Shown here one piece after another: positions 11,701 through 22,340 of a stretch of DNA of 53,723 nucleotides. Position numbers and translations under genes: made by a program. Positions within the stretch are counted from its first letter, which is position 1, and each line of letters starts with the position of its first letter. The notes under the pieces are model-generated. The model was given only the letters and a program-made list of their open reading frames with translations, searched no databases and was not told the origin of the DNA. Source of the stretch: Xenorhabdus indica (lineage in GTDB: Bacteria > Pseudomonadota > Gammaproteobacteria > Enterobacterales > Enterobacteriaceae); contig NZ_NKHP01000002.1 of NCBI RefSeq assembly GCF_014467235.1, forward strand, positions 62,402 to 116,124, written 5' to 3'.

Positions 11701-12989
11701 ATACTGAATTGCGCCTGATTGACGGCTTCGGTCGTACGAAAGAAAGCTATAAAGTACCTTACGGCGCGGTATTGGCTAAAGGTGATGGTGAAGCAGTAAC
11801 CGGCGGTGAAACTGTTGCGAACTGGGATCCACACACCATGCCAGTCGTGAGTGAAGTATCCGGTATCATCCAGTTCTACGACATGGTTGATGGTCAAACC
11901 ATCACCCGTCAGACGGACGAACTGACTGGTCTGTCATCACTGGTCGTTCTGGATAGTGCAGAGCGTACTGGTAGTGGTAAAGACCTGCGTCCGGCACTGA
12001 AAATCGTTGATGTTCAGGGTAACGATGTTCTGATCCCAGGTACAGACATGCCTGCTCAGTACTTCCTGCCGGGTAAAGCGATTGTTCAGTTGGAAGATGG
12101 CATGGCTATCTCTGCGGGTGATACGCTGGCGCGTATTCCTCAGGAATCTGGCGGTACTAAAGATATTACCGGTGGTCTGCCACGCGTTGCAGACCTGTTC
12201 GAAGCTCGTCGTCCAAAAGAGCCTGCTATCCTGGCAGAGATCAGCGGTATCGTTTCCTTCGGTAAAGAAACCAAAGGCAAGCGTCGTCTGGTAATCAGCC
12301 CACTGGATGGTGGTGATGCTTACGAAGAGATGATCCCTAAATGGCGTCAGCTCAACGTGTTCGAAGGTGAGGTTGTTGAACGTGGTGACGTGATCTCCGA
12401 TGGTCCAGAATCTCCACATGACATTCTGCGTTTGCGTGGTGTTCATGCTGTTGCCCGTTATATCACCAACGAAGTTCAGGAAGTTTACCGTCTGCAAGGC
12501 GTTAAGATTAACGATAAACACATTGAAGTTATCGTTCGTCAGATGCTGCGTAAAGTTACCATTGCAAATGCGGGAAGTTCTGAATTCCTCGAAGGCGAGC
12601 AAGTTGAATACGCACGCGTTAAAGTTGCTAACCGTAAGTTGGAGCAGGACGGCAAAGTATCTGCGACTTTCCACCGTGATCTGTTGGGTATTACCAAAGC
12701 GTCATTGGCAACAGAATCCTTCATTTCTGCGGCGTCGTTCCAGGAAACAACTCGCGTACTGACTGAAGCTGCTGTTGCAGGTAAGCGTGATGAGCTGCGT
12801 GGCCTGAAAGAGAACGTTATTGTGGGTCGTCTGATCCCTGCGGGTACAGGTTATGCTTACCATCAGGATCGTATGCGTCGTCGTCACGAAAATGAAGTGA
12901 TTGAAGCACCACAAGTTAGTGTTGATGAAGCCACTGCAAACCTTGCTGAATTGTTGAATGCTGGTTTCGGTAGCAGCAATAACGAGTAA
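8766..12989 (+). CDS. rpoC: DNA-directed RNA polymerase subunit beta'
   Basis: RpoC is the beta' subunit of RNA polymerase and carries the catalytic magnesium site. The product is 1407 residues, as in E. coli. The N-terminal zinc site is [19 protein letters not shown]. The catalytic aspartates are in [12 protein letters not shown] (about 10137-10172). The second zinc site has [12 protein letters not shown], and the trigger-loop region has [20 protein letters not shown] use the GTG start at 8766, which has AGGAG ten bases upstream and gives the conserved N-terminus [20 protein letters not shown]. An in-frame ATG at 8691 would add 25 non-conserved residues. A terminator follows. Confidence 0.99.
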   Translation: MKDLLKFLKAQTKTEEFDAIKIALASPDMIRSWSFGEVKKPETINYRTFKPERDGLFCARIFGPVKDYECLCGKYKRLKHRGVICEKCGVEVTQTKVRRERMGHIELASPTAHIWFLKSLPSRIGLLLDMPLRDIERVLYFESYVVVEGGMTSLERGQILTEEQYLDALEEFGDEFDAKMGAEAIQSLLKNMDLENECETLREELNETNSETKRKKLTKRIKLLEAFIQSGNKPEWMVLTVLPVLPPDLRPLVPLDGGRFATSDLNDLYRRVINRNNRLKRLLDLAAPDIIVRNEKRMLQEAVDALLDNGRRGRAITGSNKRPLKSLADMIKGKQGRFRQNLLGKRVDYSGRSVITVGPYLRLHQCGLPKKMALELFKPFIYGKLELRGLATTIKAAKKMVEREEAVVWDILDEVIREHPVLLNRAPTLHRLGIQAFEPVLIEGKAIQLHPLVCAAYNADFDGDQMAVHVPLTLEAQLEARALMMSTNNILSPASGEPIIVPSQDVVLGLYYMTRDCVNAKGEGMVLTGPKEAERVYRAGLASLHARVKVRITEEVKDGEGNVTVNTGLVDTTIGRAILWMIVPKGLPYSLINQPLGKKAISKMLNTCYRVLGLKPTVILADQTMYTGFAYAARSGVSVGIDDMVIPEKKEGIIAEAEAEVAEIQEQFQSGLVTAGERYNKVIDIWAAANERVAKAMMENLSSETVINRNGEEEQQVSFNNIFMMADSGARGSAAQIRQLAGMRGLMATPDGSIIETPITANFREGLNVLQYFISTHGARKGLADTALKTANSGYLTRRLVDVAQDLVVTEDDCGTHDGILMTPVIEGGDVKEPLRERVLGRVTAEDVLKPGSADILVPRNTLLNEKWCDLLEENSVDSVKVRSVVSCETDFGVCAKCYGRDLARGHIINKGEAVGVIAAQSIGEPGTQLTMRTFHIGGAASRAAAESSIQVRNKGQLKLTNAKFVTNSVGKLVITSRNTELRLIDGFGRTKESYKVPYGAVLAKGDGEAVTGGETVANWDPHTMPVVSEVSGIIQFYDMVDGQTITRQTDELTGLSSLVVLDSAERTGSGKDLRPALKIVDVQGNDVLIPGTDMPAQYFLPGKAIVQLEDGMAISAGDTLARIPQESGGTKDITGGLPRVADLFEARRPKEPAILAEISGIVSFGKETKGKRRLVISPLDGGDAYEEMIPKWRQLNVFEGEVVERGDVISDGPESPHDILRLRGVHAVARYITNEVQEVYRLQGVKINDKHIEVIVRQMLRKVTIANAGSSEFLEGEQVEYARVKVANRKLEQDGKVSATFHRDLLGITKASLATESFISAASFQETTRVLTEAAVAGKRDELRGLKENVIVGRLIPAGTGYAYHQDRMRRRHENEVIEAPQVSVDEATANLAELLNAGFGSSNNE

Positions 12990-13038
12990 TTTCCTGATGA
13001 TGAATAATAGTATACTTAATCAGTATAGCTAATTGTAA

Positions 13039-13069
13039 AATGCCCTCTCTTGGTAGAGGGCATTTTTTA
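13039..13069 (+). terminator. Terminator of the rplJL-rpoBC operon
   Basis: AATGCCCTCT (13039-13048) pairs perfectly with AGAGGGCATT (13055-13064) around a 6-base loop, followed by TTTTT. It closes the RNA polymerase operon 50 bases after rpoC. Confidence 0.93.
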
Positions 13070-13086
13070 TTGGGTGGAAAATACAA

Positions 13087-14382
13087 ATGAGACGAATCGT
13101 TCATGTTTTTGTAATGGTTTTCTTACTGCCCTTGATATTTTTTCTCAATCCGGCCGTAGCACATCAGCATAATGGGTCAAGCTATCGTTATATGGAGGTA
13201 ATCAGAGATAGTGAAATCTATGCCTGGATTGGTGAACATGTCATTCAGGTTGGACTATTCAAAAAAGGGCAAAACCTGAAAGTGACTCAGGAAGAAGGGG
13301 AAGACAGTGATTATTACGAACTTAGCTTTGGTAATGGGAAAGGTTATATTGCCAAAGAGAGTTTGAGGGAAATAAAGAGATCAGCATTTCCTATTGATCC
13401 CTTCCAGACTCTCAATAAAAAAGCATCTCAAGGCTTGGTTATTTTTAAGGACATTCGAGTCTATAGCACACCAAAAGTAGATAATAAACCCGTCGCAATT
13501 TTGGCAGCGGATCTCCGTTATCCAATTTTGGATAAATTACAAGACGCTTCACATCATATTTGGTATGAAATCAATTTAGGCGATCGCTTGGGTTACATTA
13601 GTGACCAAGATGCTGAGTTGGATAATGGTATTCCTGTGTTGACTTATCACCATGTTCTTAATGATAAGGAAAATAAACGTTTTCTCCATACTTCAACAAC
13701 CACTTCTTTGACTGCTTTTCGTCATCAGATGGCTTATTTGAAACAGGCGGGCTATACCACGATTTCATTATATGAACTGGAAGGATACCTGAATAGAGAC
13801 ATTAACTTGCCAGCTAAAGCTGTTGCTTTGACGTTTGATGATGGATTGAAATCTGTATATCGGTATGCTTATCCAATACTGAAAGAAAATGGACAAAAGG
13901 CAACGCTTTTTATTATTTCATCCCGAATTAAACGCCACCCACAAAAATGGAACCCTAATAGTCTGCAATTTTTAAGTCTTTCTGAATTATACTCCATGCA
14001 GAACGTTTTTGATTTTCAATCCCATACCCATTTTTTGCATCGTTTAGGTAAAAATAAACAACCAATATTATTCAGTCGTTCATACCGCAATATCCTGTAT
14101 GATTTCGAGCATTCACGCCGGGCACTATCACAATTTAATCCCTATGTACTTTATCTCTCTTATCCTTTTGGTGGATATAACCAGATAGCGATGAAAGCTG
14201 CTAAAAATGCAGGATTTCATTTGGCGGTTACTACAGTTCAGGGAAAAGTAAAGTTTGGGGATAATCCCTTCTCTTTGAAACGATTATATATATTACGGAC
14301 AGACTCCATTGAAAAAATGGCAAGAATGATTTCTAATCAGGCAAATATTGTACCTTTACAGCTTATAGATAACAGGATGTAA
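13087..14382 (+). CDS. Secreted polysaccharide deacetylase with two SH3-like domains
   Basis: The 431-residue product has an N-terminal signal peptide (MRRIVHVFVMVFLLPLIFFL, likely cut after VAHQ or nearby). Two SH3-like repeats follow, about residues 35-97 (ending GKGYIAKESL) and 115-180 (ending LGYISDQDAEL). The rest is a NodB/CE4 deacetylase domain. Catalytic motifs are visible: TFDDG (motif 1), SHTHFLH (metal-binding histidines) and YPFGGYN (motif 3). The H-T-x3-H spacing and the YPFG form resemble the IcaB/PgaB group, which removes acetyl groups from poly-N-acetylglucosamine; the real substrate is unknown. Three 60-base lines counted by hand are only 32-37% GC, lower than the flanking genes. 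It stands alone between rpoC and malM. Confidence 0.85.
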   Translation: MRRIVHVFVMVFLLPLIFFLNPAVAHQHNGSSYRYMEVIRDSEIYAWIGEHVIQVGLFKKGQNLKVTQEEGEDSDYYELSFGNGKGYIAKESLREIKRSAFPIDPFQTLNKKASQGLVIFKDIRVYSTPKVDNKPVAILAADLRYPILDKLQDASHHIWYEINLGDRLGYISDQDAELDNGIPVLTYHHVLNDKENKRFLHTSTTTSLTAFRHQMAYLKQAGYTTISLYELEGYLNRDINLPAKAVALTFDDGLKSVYRYAYPILKENGQKATLFIISSRIKRHPQKWNPNSLQFLSLSELYSMQNVFDFQSHTHFLHRLGKNKQPILFSRSYRNILYDFEHSRRALSQFNPYVLYLSYPFGGYNQIAMKAAKNAGFHLAVTTVQGKVKFGDNPFSLKRLYILRTDSIEKMARMISNQANIVPLQLIDNRM

Positions 14383-14509
14383 GATATTAATACATTGTCA
14401 GATTTTTAGAGGTTCACCATAGTTATAAATGTACAGTTATAAACCTATCTGAATTCATAGGATATAGAGCCTATTCCTTTAGGCCCTAAGTTTATTTATT
14501 GAATCTCAC

Positions 14510-14541
14510 TATGGTTTTCGCTGAATATGGTTTTCGCTGAA
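14510..14541. repeat. 16-bp perfect tandem duplication
   Basis: TATGGTTTTCGCTGAA occurs twice back to back (14510-14525 and 14526-14541) in the spacer between the deacetylase gene and the convergent malM stop. The upstream part of the spacer (14383-14509) holds only a weak hairpin (AGAGCCT with AGGCCCT, about 14466-14487). Confidence 0.9.
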
Positions 14542-14547
14542 ACAAGC

Positions 14548-15489
14548 CTATTCTTTGTTTTTTACCATTTTGATAAATGTTTCTCGTGCGCTTGGTGAGC
14601 CAAGACGCTCTGCTTCATCTAATAACTTCAGTGCCTTATCAATATCACCACTTTTAATCGCTTTTTTAATAGCATCATTGAAATACTGTTCGGTATCACC
14701 TAAGACCGATTTGGTTTCCGGTGCAATAGATGACGGTTGCCCAGAAGGAACAGTATTTAGTTGGGTAGAACCAACAGTCACTGCTTTAGGCTCGGATACA
14801 GTAAAAGCATGACCAATTAAAATATTTCCAGCATCTCGTTCCGATTTTACTTTCAGCGTTAAAGTACCTGTATCGGTATGGTGAGCTATCGGATTAGGGA
14901 TATTAGGCACAGCATTACCGACTCCCTGTGCATAAGCTTTGGCGGGATCAACCATTTCTGTCGATGTTTGTAGATCTGTATGGGTTGTATAAATCAGCAT
15001 ATAAATTTGCTGCTGCCCTAATGCAGGTGTCAGTTTTAATGTCCCCTCAAGCCTGTCTGCTGACATAATACTTGGTTGCTGATAGGTAAAATAATGGCTT
15101 GGGTAAAAAGCAGCAGGACGGAATTGTTCATCAAGCACTAACACATTAGGTGAATAAACTTGTCTGTCTTTTATCAGGCTACTCAGGGTTATTTCCAATG
15201 CTCCATGATTGGCAGGTAAAGCAAGAGCGGCAACTGCACCCTGGATATTTCCTTGGTTAAGCTGAATTGATGCGTGATTAAGAGTCACTGTTTGCTTGGC
15301 ATTGGTATTCACCGATTGCCATGCTAATTTCTGTAAAACGGAGATAGGTAAAGAAGGCGCAACAGCGTTGCGCTTTCTCAAATCAGTGATGGACTTATCA
15401 GAAACCGTTTCAGTGACAGCATAAGTCGTTGTGGGTATGTTCATGCAGAACAAGATACCGAAACAAATAGGAAGCAGTTTGATTCGCAT
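14548..15489 (-). CDS. malM: Maltose operon periplasmic protein MalM
   Basis: MalM is a periplasmic protein of the maltose regulon whose molecular function is unclear. The 313-residue product has a signal peptide (MRIKLLPICFGILFCMNI, cleavage after TTTYA). It shares with E. coli MalM the stretches SADRLEG..LTPALGQQ..Y, DPAKAYA.GVGN and the C-terminal KALKLLDEAERLGSPSAR. An upstream ATG at 15519 would overlap lamB and add a charged extension before the signal peptide. The start at 15489 has AAAGG seven bases upstream and leaves a 20-base gap after lamB. It is last in malK-lamB-malM. Confidence 0.93.
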   Translation of the reverse strand: MRIKLLPICFGILFCMNIPTTTYAVTETVSDKSITDLRKRNAVAPSLPISVLQKLAWQSVNTNAKQTVTLNHASIQLNQGNIQGAVAALALPANHGALEITLSSLIKDRQVYSPNVLVLDEQFRPAAFYPSHYFTYQQPSIMSADRLEGTLKLTPALGQQQIYMLIYTTHTDLQTSTEMVDPAKAYAQGVGNAVPNIPNPIAHHTDTGTLTLKVKSERDAGNILIGHAFTVSEPKAVTVGSTQLNTVPSGQPSSIAPETKSVLGDTEQYFNDAIKKAIKSGDIDKALKLLDEAERLGSPSARETFIKMVKNKE

Positions 15490-15509
15490 TTTATGACCTT
15501 TGCCTGACA

Positions 15510-17932
<2,423 letters not shown>

Positions 17933-18010
17933 GTATTTCCCTCGGAGTTGCCATCCTGGTTTGTAGTGAAAAGCAGATGGCAGGATTGTGTGCAAAATAA
18001 CAGGAACAAA

Positions 18011-18056
18011 AATCCTCCATTTCATAGTTTTTTATGGGGGAGGAGGTAGGAGGATT
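18011..18056. promoter_or_regulatory. MalT boxes on the malK side of the malK-malE control region
   Basis: GGGGAGGAGG (18037-18046) exactly fits the known MalT box GGGGA(T/G)GAGG. Next to it AATCCTCC (18011-18018) and GGAGGATT (18049-18056) form an 8-bp inverted repeat, each a partial MalT box. MalT binds such clustered sites, with ATP and maltotriose, to activate malK-lamB-malM and malEFG. Confidence 0.75.
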
Positions 18057-18163
18057 AGATTAATAAAATTGAAAAATTCTTTGATAAGTCACGGAATAAG
18101 ATGTGATTTTAATCCCAAAAATTGATGCCTTTTTAAGACTAACAGTCTGGTTTACAGTGCTTT

Positions 18164-18179
18164 TGTAATCATGCTCACA
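18164..18179. promoter_or_regulatory. CRP site in the malK-malE control region
   Basis: TGTAA-N6-TCACA matches 9 of the 10 core bases of the CRP consensus TGTGA-N6-TCACA. The E. coli malK-malE region also carries several CRP sites between the MalT box groups, which is the arrangement here. Confidence 0.65.
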
Positions 18180-18185
18180 CTCATT

Positions 18186-18217
18186 TGATGGGAGGCGTAG
18201 GATAAAGGAGGATGAGC
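18186..18217. promoter_or_regulatory. MalT boxes on the malE side
   Basis: GAGGATGAGC (18208-18217) matches 8 of 10 positions of the MalT box, and TGGGAGGCGT just upstream matches 7. They are placed about 90-120 bases before malE. The 374-base malK-malE spacer thus holds MalT boxes at both ends with a CRP site between. Confidence 0.6.
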
Positions 18218-18306
18218 CTGTTTTCCATTAATTGCACACTGAGGACTATTTTCTGAAAGTGTAATGAGAAATTTAGCTTAAATTAGCAGACGATAAAAAG
18301 GACGGA

Positions 18307-19509
18307 ATGATGACAAAAACAACTTTGAAAGTGAGTGTTCGTGCTCTGATGCTTTCCGTTTTATCTACATGGGTACTCTCTGCCCCGGCTTTAGCAAAAT
18401 TGGAAGAAGGTAAACTAGTCATTTGGATCAATGGGGATAAGGGATATAACGGTCTGTCTCAGGTTGGTGATAAGTTTGCGCAGGAAACGGGCATTTCAGT
18501 CAGTGTTGAACACCCAGATAAACTAGAAGAAAAGTACTCCCAGATTGCTACAACGGGGGATGGTCCTGATATCATTTTTTGGGCACATGACCGTTTTGGA
18601 GGCTATGCACAGTCTGGGCTGTTAGCTGAGGTCACACCTGATAAAAATTTTATAGACAAACTGTTTCCTTTTACCTGGGATGCTGTTCGCCATGATGGCA
18701 AGATAGTTGGTTATCCTGTTGCTGTTGAAGCACTTTCCCTTATTTACAATAAGGATCTACTTAAGTCACCACCTGCAACATGGGAAGAAATTCCGGCATT
18801 GGATAACGAACTAAAAAAACAGGGAAAGAGTGCCATTATGTTTAATTTACAGGAGCCTTATTTCTCCTGGCCCCTGATTGCTGCTGATGGTGGATATGCT
18901 TTTAAGAGGCAAGGAGATACTTACAATATTAAAGATAGTGGTGTAAATCATGCTGGCTCTAAAGCGGGTTTGACATTTTTAGTCAACTTGGTAAAAAACA
19001 AACATCTCAGTGCGGATATCGATTACTCCATTGCTGAAGCTGCTTTCAATAAAGGCAAAACAGCAATGACGATCAATGGCCCTTGGTCATGGGCGAATAT
19101 CGACAAAAGTAAGATCAATTACGGTGTCACTCTGTTACCTACTTTTAAAGGTCAACCTTCTAAACCTTTTGTTGGTATTTTAAGTGCGGGAATTAATGCT
19201 GCCAGTCCTAATAAGGAATTGGCGAAAGAGTTTTTGGAAAATTACCTGCTGACTAATGAAGGTTTGGCCATGATGGATAAGGATAAGCCATTAGGTGCTG
19301 TAGCGTTGAAAACCTATCAGGATATCCTTGCCAAAGATCCTCGCATTGCTGCCACGATGGAAAATGCTCAGAAAGGGGAAATTATGCCCAATATTTCACA
19401 AATGAGCAGTTTCTGGTATGGCATGCGTAGCGCCGTACTCAATTCAATAAGTAGTCGACAATCTGTAGATGCGGCTCTTAATGATGCAGAGGCTCGGATA
19501 GTAAAATAA
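18307..19509 (+). CDS. malE: Maltose/maltodextrin-binding protein MalE
   Basis: MalE is the periplasmic receptor that delivers maltose and maltodextrins to MalFGK2 and signals them to the transporter. The product is 400 residues, with a signal peptide cut after APALA to give [20 protein letters not shown]. Further family stretches are [37 protein letters not shown] and [15 protein letters not shown]. Two adjacent ATGs (18307 and 18310) are possible; AGGA at 18299-18302 is better spaced for the second. It is the first gene of malEFG and is followed by an attenuating terminator. Confidence 0.97.
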   Translation: MMTKTTLKVSVRALMLSVLSTWVLSAPALAKLEEGKLVIWINGDKGYNGLSQVGDKFAQETGISVSVEHPDKLEEKYSQIATTGDGPDIIFWAHDRFGGYAQSGLLAEVTPDKNFIDKLFPFTWDAVRHDGKIVGYPVAVEALSLIYNKDLLKSPPATWEEIPALDNELKKQGKSAIMFNLQEPYFSWPLIAADGGYAFKRQGDTYNIKDSGVNHAGSKAGLTFLVNLVKNKHLSADIDYSIAEAAFNKGKTAMTINGPWSWANIDKSKINYGVTLLPTFKGQPSKPFVGILSAGINAASPNKELAKEFLENYLLTNEGLAMMDKDKPLGAVALKTYQDILAKDPRIAATMENAQKGEIMPNISQMSSFWYGMRSAVLNSISSRQSVDAALNDAEARIVK

Positions 19510-19518
19510 ACGAATATT

Positions 19519-19548
19519 AAGCTCCTGATTTTGAAGGAGCTTTTTTTA
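19519..19548 (+). terminator. malE-malF intergenic terminator/attenuator
   Basis: AAGCTCCT (19519-19526) pairs perfectly with AGGAGCTT (19535-19542) around an 8-base loop, and T residues continue to 19547. It probably lets malE be expressed far above malF and malG, as needed for an abundant binding protein. E. coli uses REP sequences at this place instead. Confidence 0.8.
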
Positions 19549-19655
19549 TCTGTTGAAAGGCAAGTTTGGTTACTGTATTTCAATAACAGATTTTGAGTAA
19601 AGATATTTTTGTAACGGGAATAGTTATTAACCGGGATAGTAACAGGAAGTGCATA

Positions 19656-21245
19656 ATGTCAACGAGATTGAACAAAAAAGTATGGTGGTCACGTTCTGTC
19701 CTGAAACGGCTTGTTGTGGGGCTGATAGCGGGGATGGGCCTATTTTTTACCGGTTATTTAACTGTGTTGATGTATGCACAAGGGGAATACCTGTTTGCTA
19801 TGCTGACACTGGTATTACTGGGCAGTGGTATTTATATTTTTGTTAACAGCAGAGCTTATGCTTGGCGTTATACCTATCCGGGTATTGCCGGAATGGCTTT
19901 GTTTGTATTGTTTCCGCTTATTTGCACCATTGCGATTGCTTTTACAAATTATAGCAGTACTAACCAACTCACCCTTGAGCGGGCTAAGACAGTATTAATG
20001 AGTCGTCAATATCAGACAGGAGAAGCATTTGATTTCAAGCTTTATCCTGAAGCTGAACGGTGGGTTTTGGCATTGAGTATCCCGGATAGTTCTAAGATGT
20101 CCAGTTATAATATATTGGTATCAGAACCTTTTTCTTTATCTGAATCTGAAAAGGAAGAGATGATTCTGCCATTGCATGAACGAACGGTTGGTTTCGAACG
20201 TAGTGCTGCTACATTACGTACTATCACTCAGAACCGACAGATATTAGGGAAAATTGTGGTGATTTTGCCTGATGGCAGTAAGTTACGTATGAGTTCTCTA
20301 CGGCAATTTTCTGGTATACATGCACTTTATACTCTGAGTGAAGATGGTAACGCTCTAACCAACAATCAAACTGGTGTGCAATACCGACCAAATATGGAGA
20401 CAGGCTTCTATCAATCCATTAATGCCAAAGGGGAATGGGGGCAAGAAACGTTGAGTCCCGGTTTTACTGTTTCTATTGGGTGGAAAAACTTCTTGCGGGT
20501 GATACAGGATGAAGGGATTCAAAAACCTTTTCTCTCCATTTTTGTCTGGACGGTGATCTTTTCCCTGTTGACAGTAATGTTGACTGTGGCGCTAGGTATG
20601 ATCCTGGCGTGTATTGTACAGTGGGAAGCACTCAAAGGCAGGGCAATCTACCGAGTATTACTTATCTTACCGTATGCTGTACCTTCCTTTATTTCTATCC
20701 TTATCTTCAAGGGGTTATTTAATCAAAGTTTTGGCGAAATTAACCTGCTGCTTAATGGGTTATTTGGTCTGAAACCGGATTGGTTTACTGATCCGACTCT
20801 GACCAGAACCATGCTGATTATCGTCAATACATGGTTGGGTTATCCCTATATGATGATCCTGTGTATGGGATTGCTGAAAGCGATTCCTGATGATCTGTAT
20901 GAATCATCCGCAATGGATGGTGCAGGACCGTTACAGAATTTCTTCTATATCACGTTTCCTTTGTTAATTAAGCCCCTGACGCCATTGATGATTGCCAGCT
21001 TTGCTTTTAACTTCAACAATTTTGTCCTGATCCAATTACTCACTAAAGGTGGACCAGATCGTATTGGCACAACAACACCTGCGGGTTATACCGACCTCTT
21101 AGTCAGCTATACCTATCGTATTGCGTTTGAAGGTGGTGGAGGACAGGATTTTGGATTAGCGGCGGCGATAGCAACGTTAATTTTCCTGCTGGTGGGCGCC
21201 TTAGCAATCATTAACCTGAAAACCACACGTATTAAATTTGACTAA
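19656..21245 (+). CDS. malF: Maltose/maltodextrin ABC transporter permease MalF
   Basis: MalF is one of the two inner membrane subunits of the maltose importer. The 529-residue product shows the family landmarks: YLTVLMYAQGEYLFAM near the N-terminus, IAFTNYSSTNQLT before the large periplasmic loop, RQFSGIHALYTL in that loop, and the permease core with the EAA motif ESSAMDGAGPLQNFF. I use the ATG at 19656, with AGGAAG upstream, giving MSTRLNKKVWW. A TTG at 19593 in frame would add 21 residues and lacks a good ribosome site. It is co-transcribed with malG. Confidence 0.96.
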   Translation: MSTRLNKKVWWSRSVLKRLVVGLIAGMGLFFTGYLTVLMYAQGEYLFAMLTLVLLGSGIYIFVNSRAYAWRYTYPGIAGMALFVLFPLICTIAIAFTNYSSTNQLTLERAKTVLMSRQYQTGEAFDFKLYPEAERWVLALSIPDSSKMSSYNILVSEPFSLSESEKEEMILPLHERTVGFERSAATLRTITQNRQILGKIVVILPDGSKLRMSSLRQFSGIHALYTLSEDGNALTNNQTGVQYRPNMETGFYQSINAKGEWGQETLSPGFTVSIGWKNFLRVIQDEGIQKPFLSIFVWTVIFSLLTVMLTVALGMILACIVQWEALKGRAIYRVLLILPYAVPSFISILIFKGLFNQSFGEINLLLNGLFGLKPDWFTDPTLTRTMLIIVNTWLGYPYMMILCMGLLKAIPDDLYESSAMDGAGPLQNFFYITFPLLIKPLTPLMIASFAFNFNNFVLIQLLTKGGPDRIGTTTPAGYTDLLVSYTYRIAFEGGGGQDFGLAAAIATLIFLLVGALAIINLKTTRIKFD

Positions 21246-21257
21246 GGAGATGACAAC

Positions 21258-22148
21258 ATGGCGATGGTGCAACCTAAATCGCAACGGTGGCGAGTATGGG
21301 CAACACATATATTCATGCTGACTTTTATCGCTTTGATTTTATTTCCATTACTGATGGTTATTGCTATTTCCTTACGGCCGGGAAATTTTGCTACAGGGAG
21401 TCTTATTCCGGATACGATTTCCTGGGAACACTGGAAATTGGCACTTGGCATTAGTGTAGAATCCGCTGATGGGCGAGTTACATCTCCACCATTTCCGGTG
21501 ATGTTATGGCTATGGAATTCTGTAAAAGTCGCATTTATTACTGCCACGGGTATTGTTGCACTATCAACAACATGTGCTTATGCCTTTGCTCGTATGCGTT
21601 TTCGTGGCAAAAGTACCTTGTTGAAAGGAATGTTGATTTTTCAAATGTTCCCTGCTGTTTTGTCATTGGTAGCACTATATGCTCTGTTTGATCGACTAGG
21701 AGAATATATTCCTTTTATCGGGTTGAATACCCATGGCAGCGTGATCTTTGCTTATATGGGGGGAATTGCTCTGCATGTGTGGACGATAAAAGGTTATTTT
21801 GAAACGTTAGACCGTTCTTTAGAAGAAGCGGCTATGTTGGATGGGGCGACATCGTGGCAAGTTTTTCGTTTGATACTTTTGCCTCTTTCTGTACCAATAC
21901 TGGCAGTTGTATTTATTCTGTCTTTTATTGGGGTGATTACTGAAGTGCCAGTGGCGTCACTATTGTTAAGTGATGTGGACAATTACACATTAGCTGTGGG
22001 GATGCAGCAATATCTTCATCCACAAAATTACCTTTGGGGGGATTTTGCAGCGGCTGCCGTACTTTCTGCTGTGCCTATCACAGTGGTTTTCTTACTTGCT
22101 CAGCGCTGGTTGGTGGGAGGATTAACAGCGGGTGGAGTGAAGGGGTGA
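21258..22148 (+). CDS. malG: Maltose/maltodextrin ABC transporter permease MalG
   Basis: MalG is the second permease subunit of MalFGK2. The product is 296 residues, the E. coli length. It has six predicted membrane segments, the MalG-specific [15 protein letters not shown], and the EAA motif [20 protein letters not shown], which contacts MalK. The C-terminus [12 protein letters not shown] is the conserved tail that enters the MalK dimer. AAGGAG precedes the ATG, 12 bases after malF. Confidence 0.97.
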   Translation: MAMVQPKSQRWRVWATHIFMLTFIALILFPLLMVIAISLRPGNFATGSLIPDTISWEHWKLALGISVESADGRVTSPPFPVMLWLWNSVKVAFITATGIVALSTTCAYAFARMRFRGKSTLLKGMLIFQMFPAVLSLVALYALFDRLGEYIPFIGLNTHGSVIFAYMGGIALHVWTIKGYFETLDRSLEEAAMLDGATSWQVFRLILLPLSVPILAVVFILSFIGVITEVPVASLLLSDVDNYTLAVGMQQYLHPQNYLWGDFAAAAVLSAVPITVVFLLAQRWLVGGLTAGGVKG

Positions 22149-22193
22149 CTATCTGATTTGAAAGTCAACCAAAGTAAAGAGAATTTAAGTTGG

Positions 22194-22226
22194 AACTTCG
22201 TACCGCAATTATTCCGGTACGAAGTT
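22194..22226. terminator. Stem-loop between malG and malQ
   Basis: AACTTCGTACCG (22194-22205) and CGGTACGAAGTT (22215-22226) form a perfect 12-bp stem with a 9-base loop between two convergent genes. T runs are poor on both sides, so termination may be weak or Rho-assisted. The remainder of the spacer to 22340 shows nothing else. Confidence 0.6.
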
Positions 22227-22340
22227 TAATACTAAATAATTGCGGAGAATTTCAGACCAGAAGCGTGGACCACACGAATAATGGTATGGTTGTGCTTATA
22301 TTTAGCAAAATCTGCCGTAAGCCCGCCCTAGTACAAGTAT

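Noticed and set aside
19593..19655. TTG start adding 21 residues to MalF
   Set aside because: The ATG at 19656 has AGGAAG upstream and gives a MalF-like N-terminus.
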